Source: Pseudomonas putida (lineage in GTDB: Bacteria > Pseudomonadota > Gammaproteobacteria > Pseudomonadales > Pseudomonadaceae). Taken from it: 64,000 bases of DNA. The notes beneath the pieces were generated by a model. That model had not been told where the DNA came from. It searched no databases and saw nothing but the letters and a program-made list of their open reading frames with translations. The translations under genes and the position numbers were made by a program. Of the stretch, positions 19,225 through 28,560 are shown piece after piece. The stretch covers positions 1-64,000 of the forward strand of contig NZ_MKZO01000005.1 in the NCBI RefSeq assembly GCF_001941965.1, given 5' to 3'. Position 1 is the first letter of the stretch; each line of letters begins with the position of its first letter.

Positions 19225-19932
19225 TTAGCTCAGTGGCTGCACCGAAGCAACCGGGAGCAAGGCGCGCAGGTCGTCGATCACCAGCGCCGGGGATTCCTCG
19301 CTGATCGGCCGGCCATGGTTATAGCCGTAGGTCAGGCCCACGCACTTCACCCCCGCCGCCTTCGCCGCCTGCACATCGCTGCGCGAGTCGCCGACGAACA
19401 GTGCTTCGTCCGGCTGCACGCCGGCCATCTGCATCACATGCAGCAGCGCCGCCGGATCCGGTTTCTTCTGCGGCAGGGTGTCGCCACCGATGATCCAGCG
19501 GAAATACGGGCCGATCTGCATCTGGTCCAGCAACGGGCCGACGAAACGCTCCGGCTTGTTGGTGATCAGGGCCATTTCCACGTCCTGCTCCTGCAGCCAG
19601 CGCAGAGTGTCACGCACGCCCGGGTAGATCACGGTCAGGTCGTGACTCTCGGCATAGGCGCGCATGAAGATGTCCAGGCCGTGCTCGGCTTCCCGGTCGT
19701 CCACCGCCGAATGCTCGATGCCACCGGCCAGGGCCCGGCGCACCAGCACCGGGGCACCGTTGCCGACCCACTGGCGCACCGCGGCGACACCCGCGGGCGG
19801 GCGATCCATTTCGAGCAGCATGCGGTCCACTGCCGCCGCCAGGTCCGGGACCGAATCGATCAGGGTGCCGTCCAGGTCGAACATCACCAACCGGGGCAGA
19901 CGCTGCGGGAACAGCTGCTCGAAGCCGCTCAT
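19225..19932 (-). CDS. gph: phosphoglycolate phosphatase
   Basis: HAD-family enzyme that removes 2-phosphoglycolate, for example from DNA 3'-end repair. The 235-residue protein has the nucleophile motif [10 protein letters not shown] (Asp19, Asp21), the conserved lysine in ITNKPE and the acidic motif VGDSRSD. It overlaps the rpe stop by 4 bp (ATGA) and lies upstream of trpE on the same strand. Confidence 0.92.
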   Translation of the reverse strand: MSGFEQLFPQRLPRLVMFDLDGTLIDSVPDLAAAVDRMLLEMDRPPAGVAAVRQWVGNGAPVLVRRALAGGIEHSAVDDREAEHGLDIFMRAYAESHDLTVIYPGVRDTLRWLQEQDVEMALITNKPERFVGPLLDQMQIGPYFRWIIGGDTLPQKKPDPAALLHVMQMAGVQPDEALFVGDSRSDVQAAKAAGVKCVGLTYGYNHGRPISEESPALVIDDLRALLPVASVQPLS

Positions 19933-20603
19933 GGGCGGGCCAGGGCCAGTTCGGCGCGCATCTGGTCGATGACCGCCTTGTAGTCCGGGGCGTTGAAGAT
20001 CGCCGAGCCGGCCACGAAGGTGTCGGCGCCAGCGGCGGCGATCTCGCGGATGTTCTGCACGTTCACGCCGCCGTCGATTTCCAGGCGGATATCACGACCG
20101 CTGGCATCGATCAGGGCGCGGGCCTCACGCAGCTTGTCGAGGGTGCCGGGGATGAACTTCTGCCCGCCGAAGCCCGGGTTGACGCTCATCAGCAGGACCA
20201 TGTCGACCTTGTCCATCACGTACTTCAGGGCGTCCAGGCTGGTGGCCGGGTTGAACACCAGGCCGGCCTTGCAGCCGCCGTCGCGGATCAGTTGCAGGGA
20301 GCGGTCGATGTGCTGGGAGGCTTCCGGGTGGAAGGTGATGTAGGTTGCGCCGGCTTCGATGAAGTCGCCGATGATGCGGTCGACCGGGCTGACCATCAGG
20401 TGCACGTCGATCGGCGCGGTCACGCCGTACTTGCGCAGGGCCGAGCAGACCATCGGGCCGATGGTCAGGTTGGGCACGTAATGGTTGTCCATCACGTCGA
20501 AGTGGACGATATCGGCGCCGGCGGCGAGCACAGCATCCACGTCCGGGCCCAGGCGGGCGAAATCAGCGGAAAGGATCGAGGGGGCAATAGCGAAGGGCTG
20601 CAT
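19929..20603 (-). CDS. rpe: ribulose-phosphate 3-epimerase
   Basis: Interconverts ribulose-5-phosphate and xylulose-5-phosphate. The 224-residue TIM-barrel protein has APSILSADF, the metal-binding [12 protein letters not shown], and [12 protein letters not shown] and EIDGGVN. The ATG at 20603 has AGGTG upstream and gives MQPFAIAPS; the in-frame ATG at 20639 adds 12 unlikely residues. Confidence 0.95.
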   Translation of the reverse strand: MQPFAIAPSILSADFARLGPDVDAVLAAGADIVHFDVMDNHYVPNLTIGPMVCSALRKYGVTAPIDVHLMVSPVDRIIGDFIEAGATYITFHPEASQHIDRSLQLIRDGGCKAGLVFNPATSLDALKYVMDKVDMVLLMSVNPGFGGQKFIPGTLDKLREARALIDASGRDIRLEIDGGVNVQNIREIAAAGADTFVAGSAIFNAPDYKAVIDQMRAELALARP

Positions 20604-20696
20604 GGCGCACCTTTTGGGCGAATTCACGGTGGCGCGCATTGTACATCAGGGAAAAGCAGATGATGGATGAATGGAGATTTCCTGAGCACTGCAAAA

Positions 20697-20791
20697 CCCC
20701 TGTGGGAGCTGGCTTGCCAGCGATTGGGCCGGCAATGACAAAGATGTTGTCAGGTCGGGCCAAATCGCTGGCAAGCCAGCTCCCACAGGGG
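20697..20791. repeat. REP pair, opposite arrangement
   Basis: Perfect 29-bp arms 20697-20725 and 20763-20791. Here the GTGGGAG core comes first and its complement second, the reverse order of the pairs at 12569, 17473 and 25312. It lies between agtD and rpe. Confidence 0.93.
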
Positions 20792-20801
20792 CCAGTCAAG
20801 C

Positions 20802-21629
20802 TCAAGAAGGCTGCTGGGTCCGCAGTTTTTCGCTGCGCCCGCGCAGCCATTCCAGGGTCAGCAACAACACCACCGAAAAGGCGATCAGCAAGGTCGCGGC
20901 CGCCGCAATGGTCGGGCTGAGGTTCTCGCGAATCCCGCTGAACATCTGCCGTGGCAGGGTCGCTTGCTCGGGGCCAGCAAGAAACAGCGTCACCACCACC
21001 TCATCGAACGAGGTCGCAAAGGCGAACAGCGCTCCCGAAATCACCCCCGGCGCAATCAGCGGCAGGGTCACCCGGCGGAAGGCGGTAATCGGCGAAGCGC
21101 CCAGGCTCGCCGCTGCCCGCACCAGGTTGTGGTTGAAGCCCTGCAAGGTCGCCGACACCGTGATGATCACGAATGGCACGCCCAGCACCGCATGCACCAG
21201 GATCAGCGAGATGAAGCTGTTGCCCAGCCCCAGCGGGGCGAAGAACAGGTAGCTGGCCACACCGATGATCACCACCGGCACCACCATCGGCGAAATCACC
21301 AGGGCCATGACCAGCGACTTGCCAGGGAAGTCCCCGCGGGTCAGGCCGATCGAGGCCAGGGTGCCGAAGACCATCGCCAGTACCGTGGCCGCCGGGGCGA
21401 CGATGATGCTGTTCTTCAGGGCGCGCATCCACTCATCGGAGGCGAAGAAGTTGTGGTACCACTGCAGCGAGAAGCCCTGCAGCGGGTAGACCAGGAAGCT
21501 GCCGGAGTTGAACGACAGCGGGATGATCACCAGCACCGGCAACACCAGGAACAGCAGGATCAGCCCGCAGAGAATGCGCAAGGTGTAGAACCAGACCCGC
21601 TCGACGGGCGACATGTACGGACTCAGCAT
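20802..21629 (-). CDS. agtD: ABC transporter permease (AgtD-like)
   Basis: 275-residue inner-membrane permease of the PotC type with about six transmembrane segments and the EAA-type loop ASLGASPITAFRRVTLPLIAPG that contacts the ATPase. The ATG at 21629 is preceded by GAGGAG with good spacing. Last gene of a four-gene ATPase, binding protein, permease, permease operon next to rpe and gph, the order of the P. aeruginosa agtABCD locus for 4-aminobutyrate and 5-aminovalerate uptake. Substrate assignment rests on that synteny. Confidence 0.8.
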   Translation of the reverse strand: MLSPYMSPVERVWFYTLRILCGLILLFLVLPVLVIIPLSFNSGSFLVYPLQGFSLQWYHNFFASDEWMRALKNSIIVAPAATVLAMVFGTLASIGLTRGDFPGKSLVMALVISPMVVPVVIIGVASYLFFAPLGLGNSFISLILVHAVLGVPFVIITVSATLQGFNHNLVRAAASLGASPITAFRRVTLPLIAPGVISGALFAFATSFDEVVVTLFLAGPEQATLPRQMFSGIRENLSPTIAAAATLLIAFSVVLLLTLEWLRGRSEKLRTQQPS

Positions 21630-21640
21630 GACTTCGCTCC

Positions 21641-22888
21641 TCAGCTCAGACGCAGGCGGCTGGAGCCGACCAGCCAGCTATAGATCAGGTACAGCAGCAC
21701 GGTGGCCAGCAGCAGCAGGCCGCCGAGCGCGGTCGCCATGCCCCAGTTGATGCTGGTGTTGGTGTAGAAGGCCACGAAGTAGCTGACCATCTGGTCGTTC
21801 GGGCTGCCGAGCAACGCCGGGGTGATGTAGTAACCGATGGCCATGATGAACACCAGCAGGCACCCGGCGCCCACGCCGGCGTAGGTCTGCGGGAAGTACA
21901 CGCGCCAGAAGCTGGTGAACGGATGGCAGCCCAGGGAGATCGCCGCCCGCATGTAGGTCGGCGAGATGCCTTTCATCACGCTGTAGATCGGCAGGATCAT
22001 GAACGGCAGCAGGATGTGGACCATGGAGATGTACACGCCGGTGCGGTTGAACACCAGCTCCAGCGGCTTGTCGATGATGCCGATGGCCATCAGCGCGCTG
22101 TTGATCAGGCCGCCGGACTGCAGGAGCACGATCCACGCCGCCACCCGCACCAGGATCGAGGTCCAGAACGGCAGCAGCACGAGGATCATCAGCAGGTTGC
22201 TCTGCCGGGTCGGCAGGTTGGCCAGCAGGTACGCCAGCGGGTAGGCCAGCACCAGGCAGATGGCGGTGATGACGAAGCCCATCCACAGGGTACGGGTGAA
22301 GATATCCAGGTAGATGGCCTGGTCCGGGGTGGCCTGGGCGACTTCACCCAGATCGTCGATACGGTGGTCCAGGGCCGCCAGCAGGTAGAACGGGGTCACG
22401 CTGCTGGTGTTGCGGCGGATTGCCTGCCAGTAGGCCGGGTCGCCCCAGCGCTCGTCCAGCTCCTGCAGTGCTTCTTTATAGGACGCCGGCTCGGTCTTGA
22501 ACGGCAGGGCCCGGGCGGTTTTCGCCAGCAGGCTGCGGTAGCCGGCCAGTTCCATGTTGAGACGCTTGGACAGGTCGCCCAGGGTCTGGTTCTTGCGCGA
22601 TTCGGCGAGGTCTTCGCTCAGCGCCTTGTAAACGGGCTCGCCCGGCAGGCTCTTGCCATCCCACTCGGCCACGGCGACCACGGTGCGCGGCAGGCCGCTG
22701 ACCACCTCGGGGTTGCCCACGCTCTTGTACAGCAGCGCGGCGATCGGCACGAGAAACACCAGCAGCAGGAACAGCGCCAGCGGCGCGATCAACGCCTGCG
22801 CCTTGAAGCGGTTGACCCGCTCGGCACGCGCCAGACGCTGCTTGAGGGTTGGACCTGCGCCTTCTTTGAGGGGCACTGCGATGGCCAT
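21641..22888 (-). CDS. agtC: ABC transporter permease (AgtC-like)
   Basis: 415-residue permease of the PotB type with an unusually long periplasmic segment between the first membrane span and the transporter core (about residues 60-190), then the EAA loop AAISLGCHPFTSFWRVYFPQ. The ATG at 22888 follows GGAG (MAIAVPLKEG); the longer frame to 22945 lacks support. It lies 11 bp upstream of agtD, so the two permeases are co-translated. Confidence 0.8.
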   Translation of the reverse strand: MAIAVPLKEGAGPTLKQRLARAERVNRFKAQALIAPLALFLLLVFLVPIAALLYKSVGNPEVVSGLPRTVVAVAEWDGKSLPGEPVYKALSEDLAESRKNQTLGDLSKRLNMELAGYRSLLAKTARALPFKTEPASYKEALQELDERWGDPAYWQAIRRNTSSVTPFYLLAALDHRIDDLGEVAQATPDQAIYLDIFTRTLWMGFVITAICLVLAYPLAYLLANLPTRQSNLLMILVLLPFWTSILVRVAAWIVLLQSGGLINSALMAIGIIDKPLELVFNRTGVYISMVHILLPFMILPIYSVMKGISPTYMRAAISLGCHPFTSFWRVYFPQTYAGVGAGCLLVFIMAIGYYITPALLGSPNDQMVSYFVAFYTNTSINWGMATALGGLLLLATVLLYLIYSWLVGSSRLRLS

Positions 22889-22954
22889 AGCGAACTCCGG
22901 AAATCTTGGAAAACGGGGAGCGCCGGCTTGCCACCGGCGCTCCATCGGGACGAC

Positions 22955-23989
22955 TTACTTGGCCGCCCAGGCGTTGAAACGTTGTTCCAGCTGTTCGCTG
23001 TTGTCAGCCCAGAAGGCCACGTCGATCTGCACCTGGTTGGCGATGTTTTCCGGGGTGGTCGGCATGTCTTTCTTGATCTCGTCGGACAGCAGCGCGACCG
23101 CCTTGGAGTTGGCCGGGCCGTAGGCGATGTTTTCCGAGTAGATCTTCTGCTGCTCAGGCTGTACCGAGTAGGCGATGAACTTCTTGGCCTCTTCGGTATT
23201 CTTCGCGCCCTTCGGAATGGCCCAGGCGTCGAAGTCGTAGATGCCGCCGTTCCACACTACTTTCAGGTTGCTTTCTTTCTGCACCGCGGCGATCCGGCCG
23301 TTGTAGGCCGAGCTCATCACCACGTCACCGGAAGCGAGGTACTGCGGCGGCTGGGCGCCGGCTTCCCACCACTGGATGCTCGGCTTCAGCTCGTCGAGCT
23401 TCTTGAACGCACGGTCCTGGCCCTCTTTGGTAGCCAGCACTTTGTAGACTTCCTTCGGCGCAACGCCGTCGGCCATCAGGGCGAATTCCAGGGTGTACTT
23501 GGCGCCCTTGCGCAGGCCGCGCTTGCCTGGGAAGGTCTTGGTGTCCCAGAAGTCTTTCCAGCTGGTCGGCGCGGTCTTCAGCTTGTCGGCGTTGTAGGCC
23601 ATAACCGTGGACCATACGAAGAAGCCTACGCCGCAGGGCTGGATGGCGCCCGGAACGTAGTCGGACTCGTTGCCGAACAGTGCAGGATCCAGCTCTTCGA
23701 ACATGCCTTCGTCGCAGCCGCGCGCCAGCTCCGGCGATTCGACCTCTACCAGGTTCCAGGACACGCTCTTGGTGTCGACCATGGCTTTGACCTTGGCCAT
23801 TTCACCGTTGTATTCGCCCGCGACGATCTTGCCCTTGCCCGCCTTTTCCCATGGCTCGTAGAACGCCTTGACCTGCGCCGCCTTGTTGGCGCCGCCGAAG
23901 GAAATCACGGTGAGATCGCTTGCCGCCATTGCGTGGGTCGCAGTGCACAGACCCAATGCCAGCGCGGTCAACTTCAAGTGTTTGAGCAT
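22955..23989 (-). CDS. agtB: periplasmic solute-binding protein (AgtB-like)
   Basis: 344-residue extracellular solute-binding protein of the PotD/spermidine-putrescine family. A signal peptide (about 1-22, ending THAMA) precedes a mature start ASDLTVISFGGANKAAQ. It presents ligand to the AgtC-AgtD permease pair. The polyamine-like fold suits short omega-amino acids. Start 23989 (MLKHLKL) is chosen over 24004. Confidence 0.82.
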   Translation of the reverse strand: MLKHLKLTALALGLCTATHAMAASDLTVISFGGANKAAQVKAFYEPWEKAGKGKIVAGEYNGEMAKVKAMVDTKSVSWNLVEVESPELARGCDEGMFEELDPALFGNESDYVPGAIQPCGVGFFVWSTVMAYNADKLKTAPTSWKDFWDTKTFPGKRGLRKGAKYTLEFALMADGVAPKEVYKVLATKEGQDRAFKKLDELKPSIQWWEAGAQPPQYLASGDVVMSSAYNGRIAAVQKESNLKVVWNGGIYDFDAWAIPKGAKNTEEAKKFIAYSVQPEQQKIYSENIAYGPANSKAVALLSDEIKKDMPTTPENIANQVQIDVAFWADNSEQLEQRFNAWAAK

Positions 23990-24029
23990 TCTTATTCTCT
24001 CCACAGTGCAGGGTGTTGGTTAGCAAACC

Positions 24030-25154
24030 TCAGTGGGCTTCCAGGATAGGATCGAGGGCGCGTGCGTGCTCGACCTCCCAGCCCAGCGGTACCACGTCGC
24101 CCACGGCCAGGGCCGGGTCGAGTTCGGCGATCGGCTGCTTCACGAAGAAGTCGGCCTTGCCGCAGACCTCCAGACGGACCCGCACGTGGTCGCCCAGATA
24201 GATGAATTCGGCCACGCGGCCGGAGAAGCGGTTGACGCAGCTTTCGCTGTGGCCGTTCAGGCGCACGCGCTCCGGACGCACCGACAGGGTCACCGGCTCG
24301 CCCGGCTGGCCGACGTTGACCGCCAGAGCCTCGACCTTCTCGCCACGGGCCAGGGCCACCAGGCAGCGCTCGCCGTCGCTGCTGAGCAGGCGGCCGTTGA
24401 TGCGGTTGTTCTCGCCGATGAAGTTGGCGACGAAGGTGTTCTTCGGCTCTTCGTAGAGGGTGCGCGGATCGGCGATCTGCTGGATCTCGCCCTGGTGGAA
24501 CACCGCCACGCGGTCGGACATGGTCAGCGCTTCGCCCTGGTCGTGGGTCACGTAGACCACGGTGACGCCCAGGCGCTGGTGCAGGTGCTTGATCTCCATC
24601 TGCATGTGTTCGCGCAGTTGCTTGTCGAGGGCGCCGAGGGGTTCGTCCATCAGGACCAGTTGCGGCTCGAACACCAGCGCCCGGGCCAGGGCCACACGCT
24701 GCTGCTGGCCGCCGGAGAGCTGGCCGGGGTAACGCTGGGCGAAGGCATCCAGCTGGACCATGTTCAGCACGCGCTTGACCCGCTCGCTGATGTCGGTCTT
24801 GCTCAGGTTGCGCACGCTGAGGGGGAAGGCCAGGTTCTCGGCCACGGTCATGTGCGGGAACAGCGCGTAGTTCTGGAACACCATGCCGATGTCGCGCTTG
24901 TGCGGCGGCACATTGTTGATCGAACGACCGGCCAGCTTGATCTCGCCGGCGGTCGGCGTCTCGAAGCCGGCCAGCATCATCAGGCTGGTGGTCTTGCCCG
25001 AGCCGGAAGGGCCGAGCAGGGTAAGAAACTCGCCCTTGCGGATGTCCAGGTTGAGGTCTTTGACGATCAGCGACTCGCCGTCGTAGCTCTTCTGCACACC
25101 ACGGAAGCTGACCAGGATCTCGCCGGACGCAGCGTTCGAACTGACCTCACTCAT
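24030..25154 (-). CDS. agtA: ABC transporter ATP-binding protein (AgtA-like)
   Basis: 374-residue PotA-type ATPase. Walker A GPSGSGKT (48-55), Q-loop in [11 protein letters not shown], signature LSGGQQQR, Walker B LVLMDEP, H-loop VTHDQGEAL, and a C-terminal TOBE domain. First gene of the operon; its upstream region contains a perfect palindrome (25263-25282) and a REP pair, and behind these lies the agtSR two-component system. Confidence 0.85.
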   Translation of the reverse strand: MSEVSSNAASGEILVSFRGVQKSYDGESLIVKDLNLDIRKGEFLTLLGPSGSGKTTSLMMLAGFETPTAGEIKLAGRSINNVPPHKRDIGMVFQNYALFPHMTVAENLAFPLSVRNLSKTDISERVKRVLNMVQLDAFAQRYPGQLSGGQQQRVALARALVFEPQLVLMDEPLGALDKQLREHMQMEIKHLHQRLGVTVVYVTHDQGEALTMSDRVAVFHQGEIQQIADPRTLYEEPKNTFVANFIGENNRINGRLLSSDGERCLVALARGEKVEALAVNVGQPGEPVTLSVRPERVRLNGHSESCVNRFSGRVAEFIYLGDHVRVRLEVCGKADFFVKQPIAELDPALAVGDVVPLGWEVEHARALDPILEAH

Positions 25155-25262
25155 ACCTGCACCTTTTTGTTGGATGACTGCTGTGATCCAAGCGTAGGGA
25201 AAGGTCGGGGCGGCGCAAATCGGGGGTACTGAGAGATTGATATCAGCCGGGTGGAAGGCTGG

Positions 25263-25282
25263 TTGTAGGGATTGCCCTACAA
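25263..25282. promoter_or_regulatory. palindrome upstream of agtA, candidate AgtR operator
   Basis: TTGTAGGG (25263-25270) and CCCTACAA (25275-25282) form a perfect 8-bp inverted repeat around ATTG, about 110 bp upstream of the agtA start. A further GTAGGG half-site lies at 25194-25199. A NarL/FixJ-type regulator is encoded immediately upstream, which makes this a plausible binding site; unproven. Confidence 0.5.
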
Positions 25283-25311
25283 AGATGACGGGTTTAGATA
25301 TGCCTTGAGGA

Positions 25312-25390
25312 CCTCATCGCTGGCAAGCCAGCTCCCACAGTGTCTGCGGCGCCGCCGAACCTTGTGGGAGCTGGCTTGCCAGCGATGAGG
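25312..25390. repeat. REP pair between agtR and agtA
   Basis: Arms 25312-25340 and 25363-25390 carry the inverted GTGGGAGCTGGCTTGCCAGC core with a GC-rich spacer. It separates the agtSR and agtABCD units, which are read from the same strand. Confidence 0.93.
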
Positions 25391-25435
25391 CCGGCACAAA
25401 CGACATCACTCTTTCAGAGGTCGCTTTCAGAACAC

Positions 25436-26065
25436 TCAGAGCAGCTTGTGCTCCATCGCATACTTCACCAGTTCCGCCAGCGACGTGACATTCAGCTTCT
25501 GCATCAGCCGCGCCTTGTGGGTACTGATGGTCTTGTTGCTCAGCGCCAGTTGCTGGGCGATGTCGTTGACGTTGGCGCCCTGGGCCAGGCGCTCGAACAC
25601 CGAGAACTCGCGCTCCGACAGCAGCGAATGCAGCGGCCGGGTATCGGTCAGCCCCACCTCGAAGACCATGCGGTCGGCCAACTCCGGATCGATATAGCGC
25701 CCGCCCCCGGCTACCCGGCGAATCGCCGTCAGCAGCAATGCCGGATCACTGTCCTTGGTCGCATAACCCGCAGCCCCGACCTTCAGGGCCCGGGCCGCCA
25801 TCTGCGCCTCGTCGTGCATCGACAGCACGAGGATCGCCGGCGGCGCATTCAGCGCGCGGATCCGCGGAATCGCCTCCAGGCCATTGACCCCGGGCATGGA
25901 GATATCCAGCAACACCACCTCGCACGGCGTATGCCGCAGCGCTTCGAGCAACTGCTCGCCGTTGCCCGCCTCGCCCACCACCTGCATGTCCTTGGCCAGG
26001 CCGATCAACTGCTTGATGCCCTCGCGTACGATGGTGTGGTCTTCGGCCACCAATACTCGAATCAC
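25436..26065 (-). CDS. agtR: NarL/FixJ-family response regulator (AgtR-like)
   Basis: 209-residue DNA-binding response regulator. The receiver domain has the acidic pair Glu8-Asp9, phospho-acceptor Asp54 (LLDISMPG) and the conserved lysine in YATKDS. A LuxR-type helix-turn-helix occupies the last 65 residues (LSEREFSVFERLAQGANVND). It lies 15 bp downstream of its sensor kinase and just upstream of the transporter operon it probably controls. Confidence 0.85.
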   Translation of the reverse strand: MIRVLVAEDHTIVREGIKQLIGLAKDMQVVGEAGNGEQLLEALRHTPCEVVLLDISMPGVNGLEAIPRIRALNAPPAILVLSMHDEAQMAARALKVGAAGYATKDSDPALLLTAIRRVAGGGRYIDPELADRMVFEVGLTDTRPLHSLLSEREFSVFERLAQGANVNDIAQQLALSNKTISTHKARLMQKLNVTSLAELVKYAMEHKLL

Positions 26066-26080
26066 TGCCCCGCTCCTGTT

Positions 26081-28480
26081 TCAGTCCAGAGGAATACGCA
26101 CGCTCAGGCTGGTGCCCTCGCCCGCTTCACTTTCCAGATGCATCTCGCCGCCCAGCATCAGCACCCGTTCCCGCATGCCGACCAGCCCAAAGGAACTTGG
26201 CCGACTGTCACCTACGACGAATCCCACGCCGTCATCGCTGACCGAAAGACACAGCATAGGTCCCTCCAGCGTCAGGTTGATCTCCACCGTATGCGCGTGG
26301 GCATGGCGCATGACGTTGGTCAACACCTCCTGCAACACCCGGAACAGCCCGGTGGCCTTGGCATCGCTCAACGGCGGCAGATGCTCGGGCACCTGCACCA
26401 GGCAAGGGATCTGCGTCCGCGCTTCGAAACGCCGGGCCTGCCATTCGATCGCCGAGGCAATGCCGGCATCGAGAATCGGCGGCCGCAGCGCCGTGGCCAC
26501 ATCGCGCACCAGTTGGAAGAGCTGGGCGATCAGGCGTTTCATGCTGGCCAGACGCTCATTCAGCCCCGGGTCGAGATCGGCGTAGGCCAGTTCGCACATG
26601 GAGGTTTCCAGCTTCAGCACGGTCAACATCTGACCCAGTTCGTCGTGCACTTCCCGGGCAATCCGCGCCTTTTCCTCTTCCCGCACGCTTTCCAGATGGG
26701 CTGCAAGGTCGCGCAGATGCTCGCGGGAGCTTTCCAGTTCCAGCTCGACCTGCTTGCTCTGGGTGATGTCCCAGACGATGCCGTCCCACACCACCCGACC
26801 ATTGCTCAGGGTACGTGCGCTGGCCTTGATATCGGCCCAGCGCTGCTCGCCTTGACGGGTGAGGATGCGCCCCTGCCACGACCAGTCGCTGTCCGTGGCC
26901 AGGGCCTGGTCCTGGACCCGGTGATAGTCGGCGCGGTCATCGGCATGCACCAGGTTGCGCAGGCCCATTTGCGGGTGCTGGATTTCCGTCGGCGCATAGC
27001 CGACCAAAGCCTCGCTGCCTTCGCTGATATAGGGGAACTCCAGTTCGTCGATCCCCGGGTCGCGCTCCAGGCGGAATACCAGGCCGGGGACGTTGGCGGC
27101 AATCCCCTTGAGCCGCGCTTCGCTCTCCCGCTGGGCGGCCTGGGCGCGACGGCGCTCGCTGACGTCGGTGAGGTAGACCACCAGGTACTCGGCATCGCGA
27201 AAGCGCAGGAAACTCAGGGACACATCCACCGGCAGGAACGCGCCATCAGCCCGCAGCCATTGGGTCTCGAAGCGCTGCGCCGACTCGTCGCTGGCCCGCG
27301 CACGCTTCCACAGGTCGAGCCAGCGATCCATATGCAACTGCGGCTCGAAGTCGATCAGCGGCCGCTCCACCACCGCACCCGGCTCGTAGCCCAGCATGGC
27401 TTCGGCAGCGTGGTTGGCGTAGCGCACATGGCTGTCCCAGTGCACCCAGAGGATGCCCACGGTGCTCTGGTCGAGGGAAAACTGACTAAGGCGCAGCGCT
27501 TCTTCGCGCCCGAGCCGCTCGGCAAGGTCTTCCCGCGCCGCCAGCAGGTTGTGTTCGAGGAAACTCTGCTGACGGCGCTGCCAGATAATGATCGCCACAC
27601 CGCTGAAGAACAGCGCAGCAAACAGCAGCGCGAGGTTCTGCCAGAACCCGGGGGATTCGCTCAGGCGCGGATACTTCGGTTGCAACCAGCGGTTGTGCAA
27701 TTCCTCCAGGTCCCGCGCCGGGATCGCCTGCAGGCCGCGCTCGAGCACATCGGCGAGCAGCGGCCAGTCCCGCCGCGACGCCACCCGTAGCAGTTGCGGG
27801 AAACCGATATCACCCACCACCGCCAACTCGCTGAATTCGCTCTCGCGGGATAAACGGCTGAGCTGCGCCTCGTCCACCACCGCATAGCGCGCCTGGTCGC
27901 TGACCACCAGTTGCAGGGCCTGACGGTCGCCGGGAACGCCTTGCAGATTGAGGTTGGAATAGGTTGCGCGCAGGTGATCGGCCACCGCGCTGGGCATGCG
28001 CACGGCGACACGCTCGAGCTCGCCGATTTTCTCCACGTCCACCGCCACTGCGCCGTTGCGCTGGCCGACGATCAGCTGCGGGACGCGCATGTAGGGGTCG
28101 CTGAACAGCCACAGACGCAGGCCGGCGGGAGTCTGGGTCAGGCCCGGGACCAGATCGATCTCGCCACCGGCCAGGGCATGCTCGAGTTCGCCCTGGTCGG
28201 CGAAGTTGCGCCAGGTCAGGTCCAGGCCAAGGTTGCGTGCCAGCAGGTTCATCAGCTCGACGTTGACCCCGGACAACTGCTGCAGGCGCCGGTCGAACTG
28301 GGCGAACGGCGCCTGCAGGACCATGCCGACACGCAGGCTGCGATGCTGCTCCAGCCACTCCCGTTGCGCCGGGTCGAGTTGCACCGGGGAAGGCGCCGGA
28401 GCGGCCCAGGCGATCAAGGGCAGGAACAAACAGCCGATAACCCACAGACGGCGCAAACCAATCATCTTGAATCTCGTCAT
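26081..28480 (-). CDS. agtS: sensor histidine kinase with periplasmic solute-binding domain (AgtS-like)
   Basis: About 799 residues: signal or first membrane helix (1-20), periplasmic SBP_bac_3-like ligand-binding domain (about 30-275), a transmembrane helix (about 280-300), two PAS domains (about 315-430 and 445-560), a HisKA_3 dimerisation region with the phospho-histidine in REVHDELGQ (near 610) and a C-terminal ATPase (LTNVMRHAHA, SDDGVGF). It probably senses an amino-acid-like ligand directly. The frame extends to 28813, but ATG 28480 or 28465 gives a proper signal sequence; neither has a strong ribosome-binding site. Confidence 0.82.
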   Translation of the reverse strand: MTRFKMIGLRRLWVIGCLFLPLIAWAAPAPSPVQLDPAQREWLEQHRSLRVGMVLQAPFAQFDRRLQQLSGVNVELMNLLARNLGLDLTWRNFADQGELEHALAGGEIDLVPGLTQTPAGLRLWLFSDPYMRVPQLIVGQRNGAVAVDVEKIGELERVAVRMPSAVADHLRATYSNLNLQGVPGDRQALQLVVSDQARYAVVDEAQLSRLSRESEFSELAVVGDIGFPQLLRVASRRDWPLLADVLERGLQAIPARDLEELHNRWLQPKYPRLSESPGFWQNLALLFAALFFSGVAIIIWQRRQQSFLEHNLLAAREDLAERLGREEALRLSQFSLDQSTVGILWVHWDSHVRYANHAAEAMLGYEPGAVVERPLIDFEPQLHMDRWLDLWKRARASDESAQRFETQWLRADGAFLPVDVSLSFLRFRDAEYLVVYLTDVSERRRAQAAQRESEARLKGIAANVPGLVFRLERDPGIDELEFPYISEGSEALVGYAPTEIQHPQMGLRNLVHADDRADYHRVQDQALATDSDWSWQGRILTRQGEQRWADIKASARTLSNGRVVWDGIVWDITQSKQVELELESSREHLRDLAAHLESVREEEKARIAREVHDELGQMLTVLKLETSMCELAYADLDPGLNERLASMKRLIAQLFQLVRDVATALRPPILDAGIASAIEWQARRFEARTQIPCLVQVPEHLPPLSDAKATGLFRVLQEVLTNVMRHAHAHTVEINLTLEGPMLCLSVSDDGVGFVVGDSRPSSFGLVGMRERVLMLGGEMHLESEAGEGTSLSVRIPLD

Positions 28481-28560
28481 ATAGAAGGATGGCCACCCGG
28501 CGTGGCCGTCCCGGACAAATACCTTTAGGCTGCCGGTATATTTCTGGCCAGGATCGATCA

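Noticed and set aside
17685..19304. 539-codon plus-strand frame opposite trpE
   Set aside because: Antisense of trpE and its leader; no domain, and it spans the attenuator.
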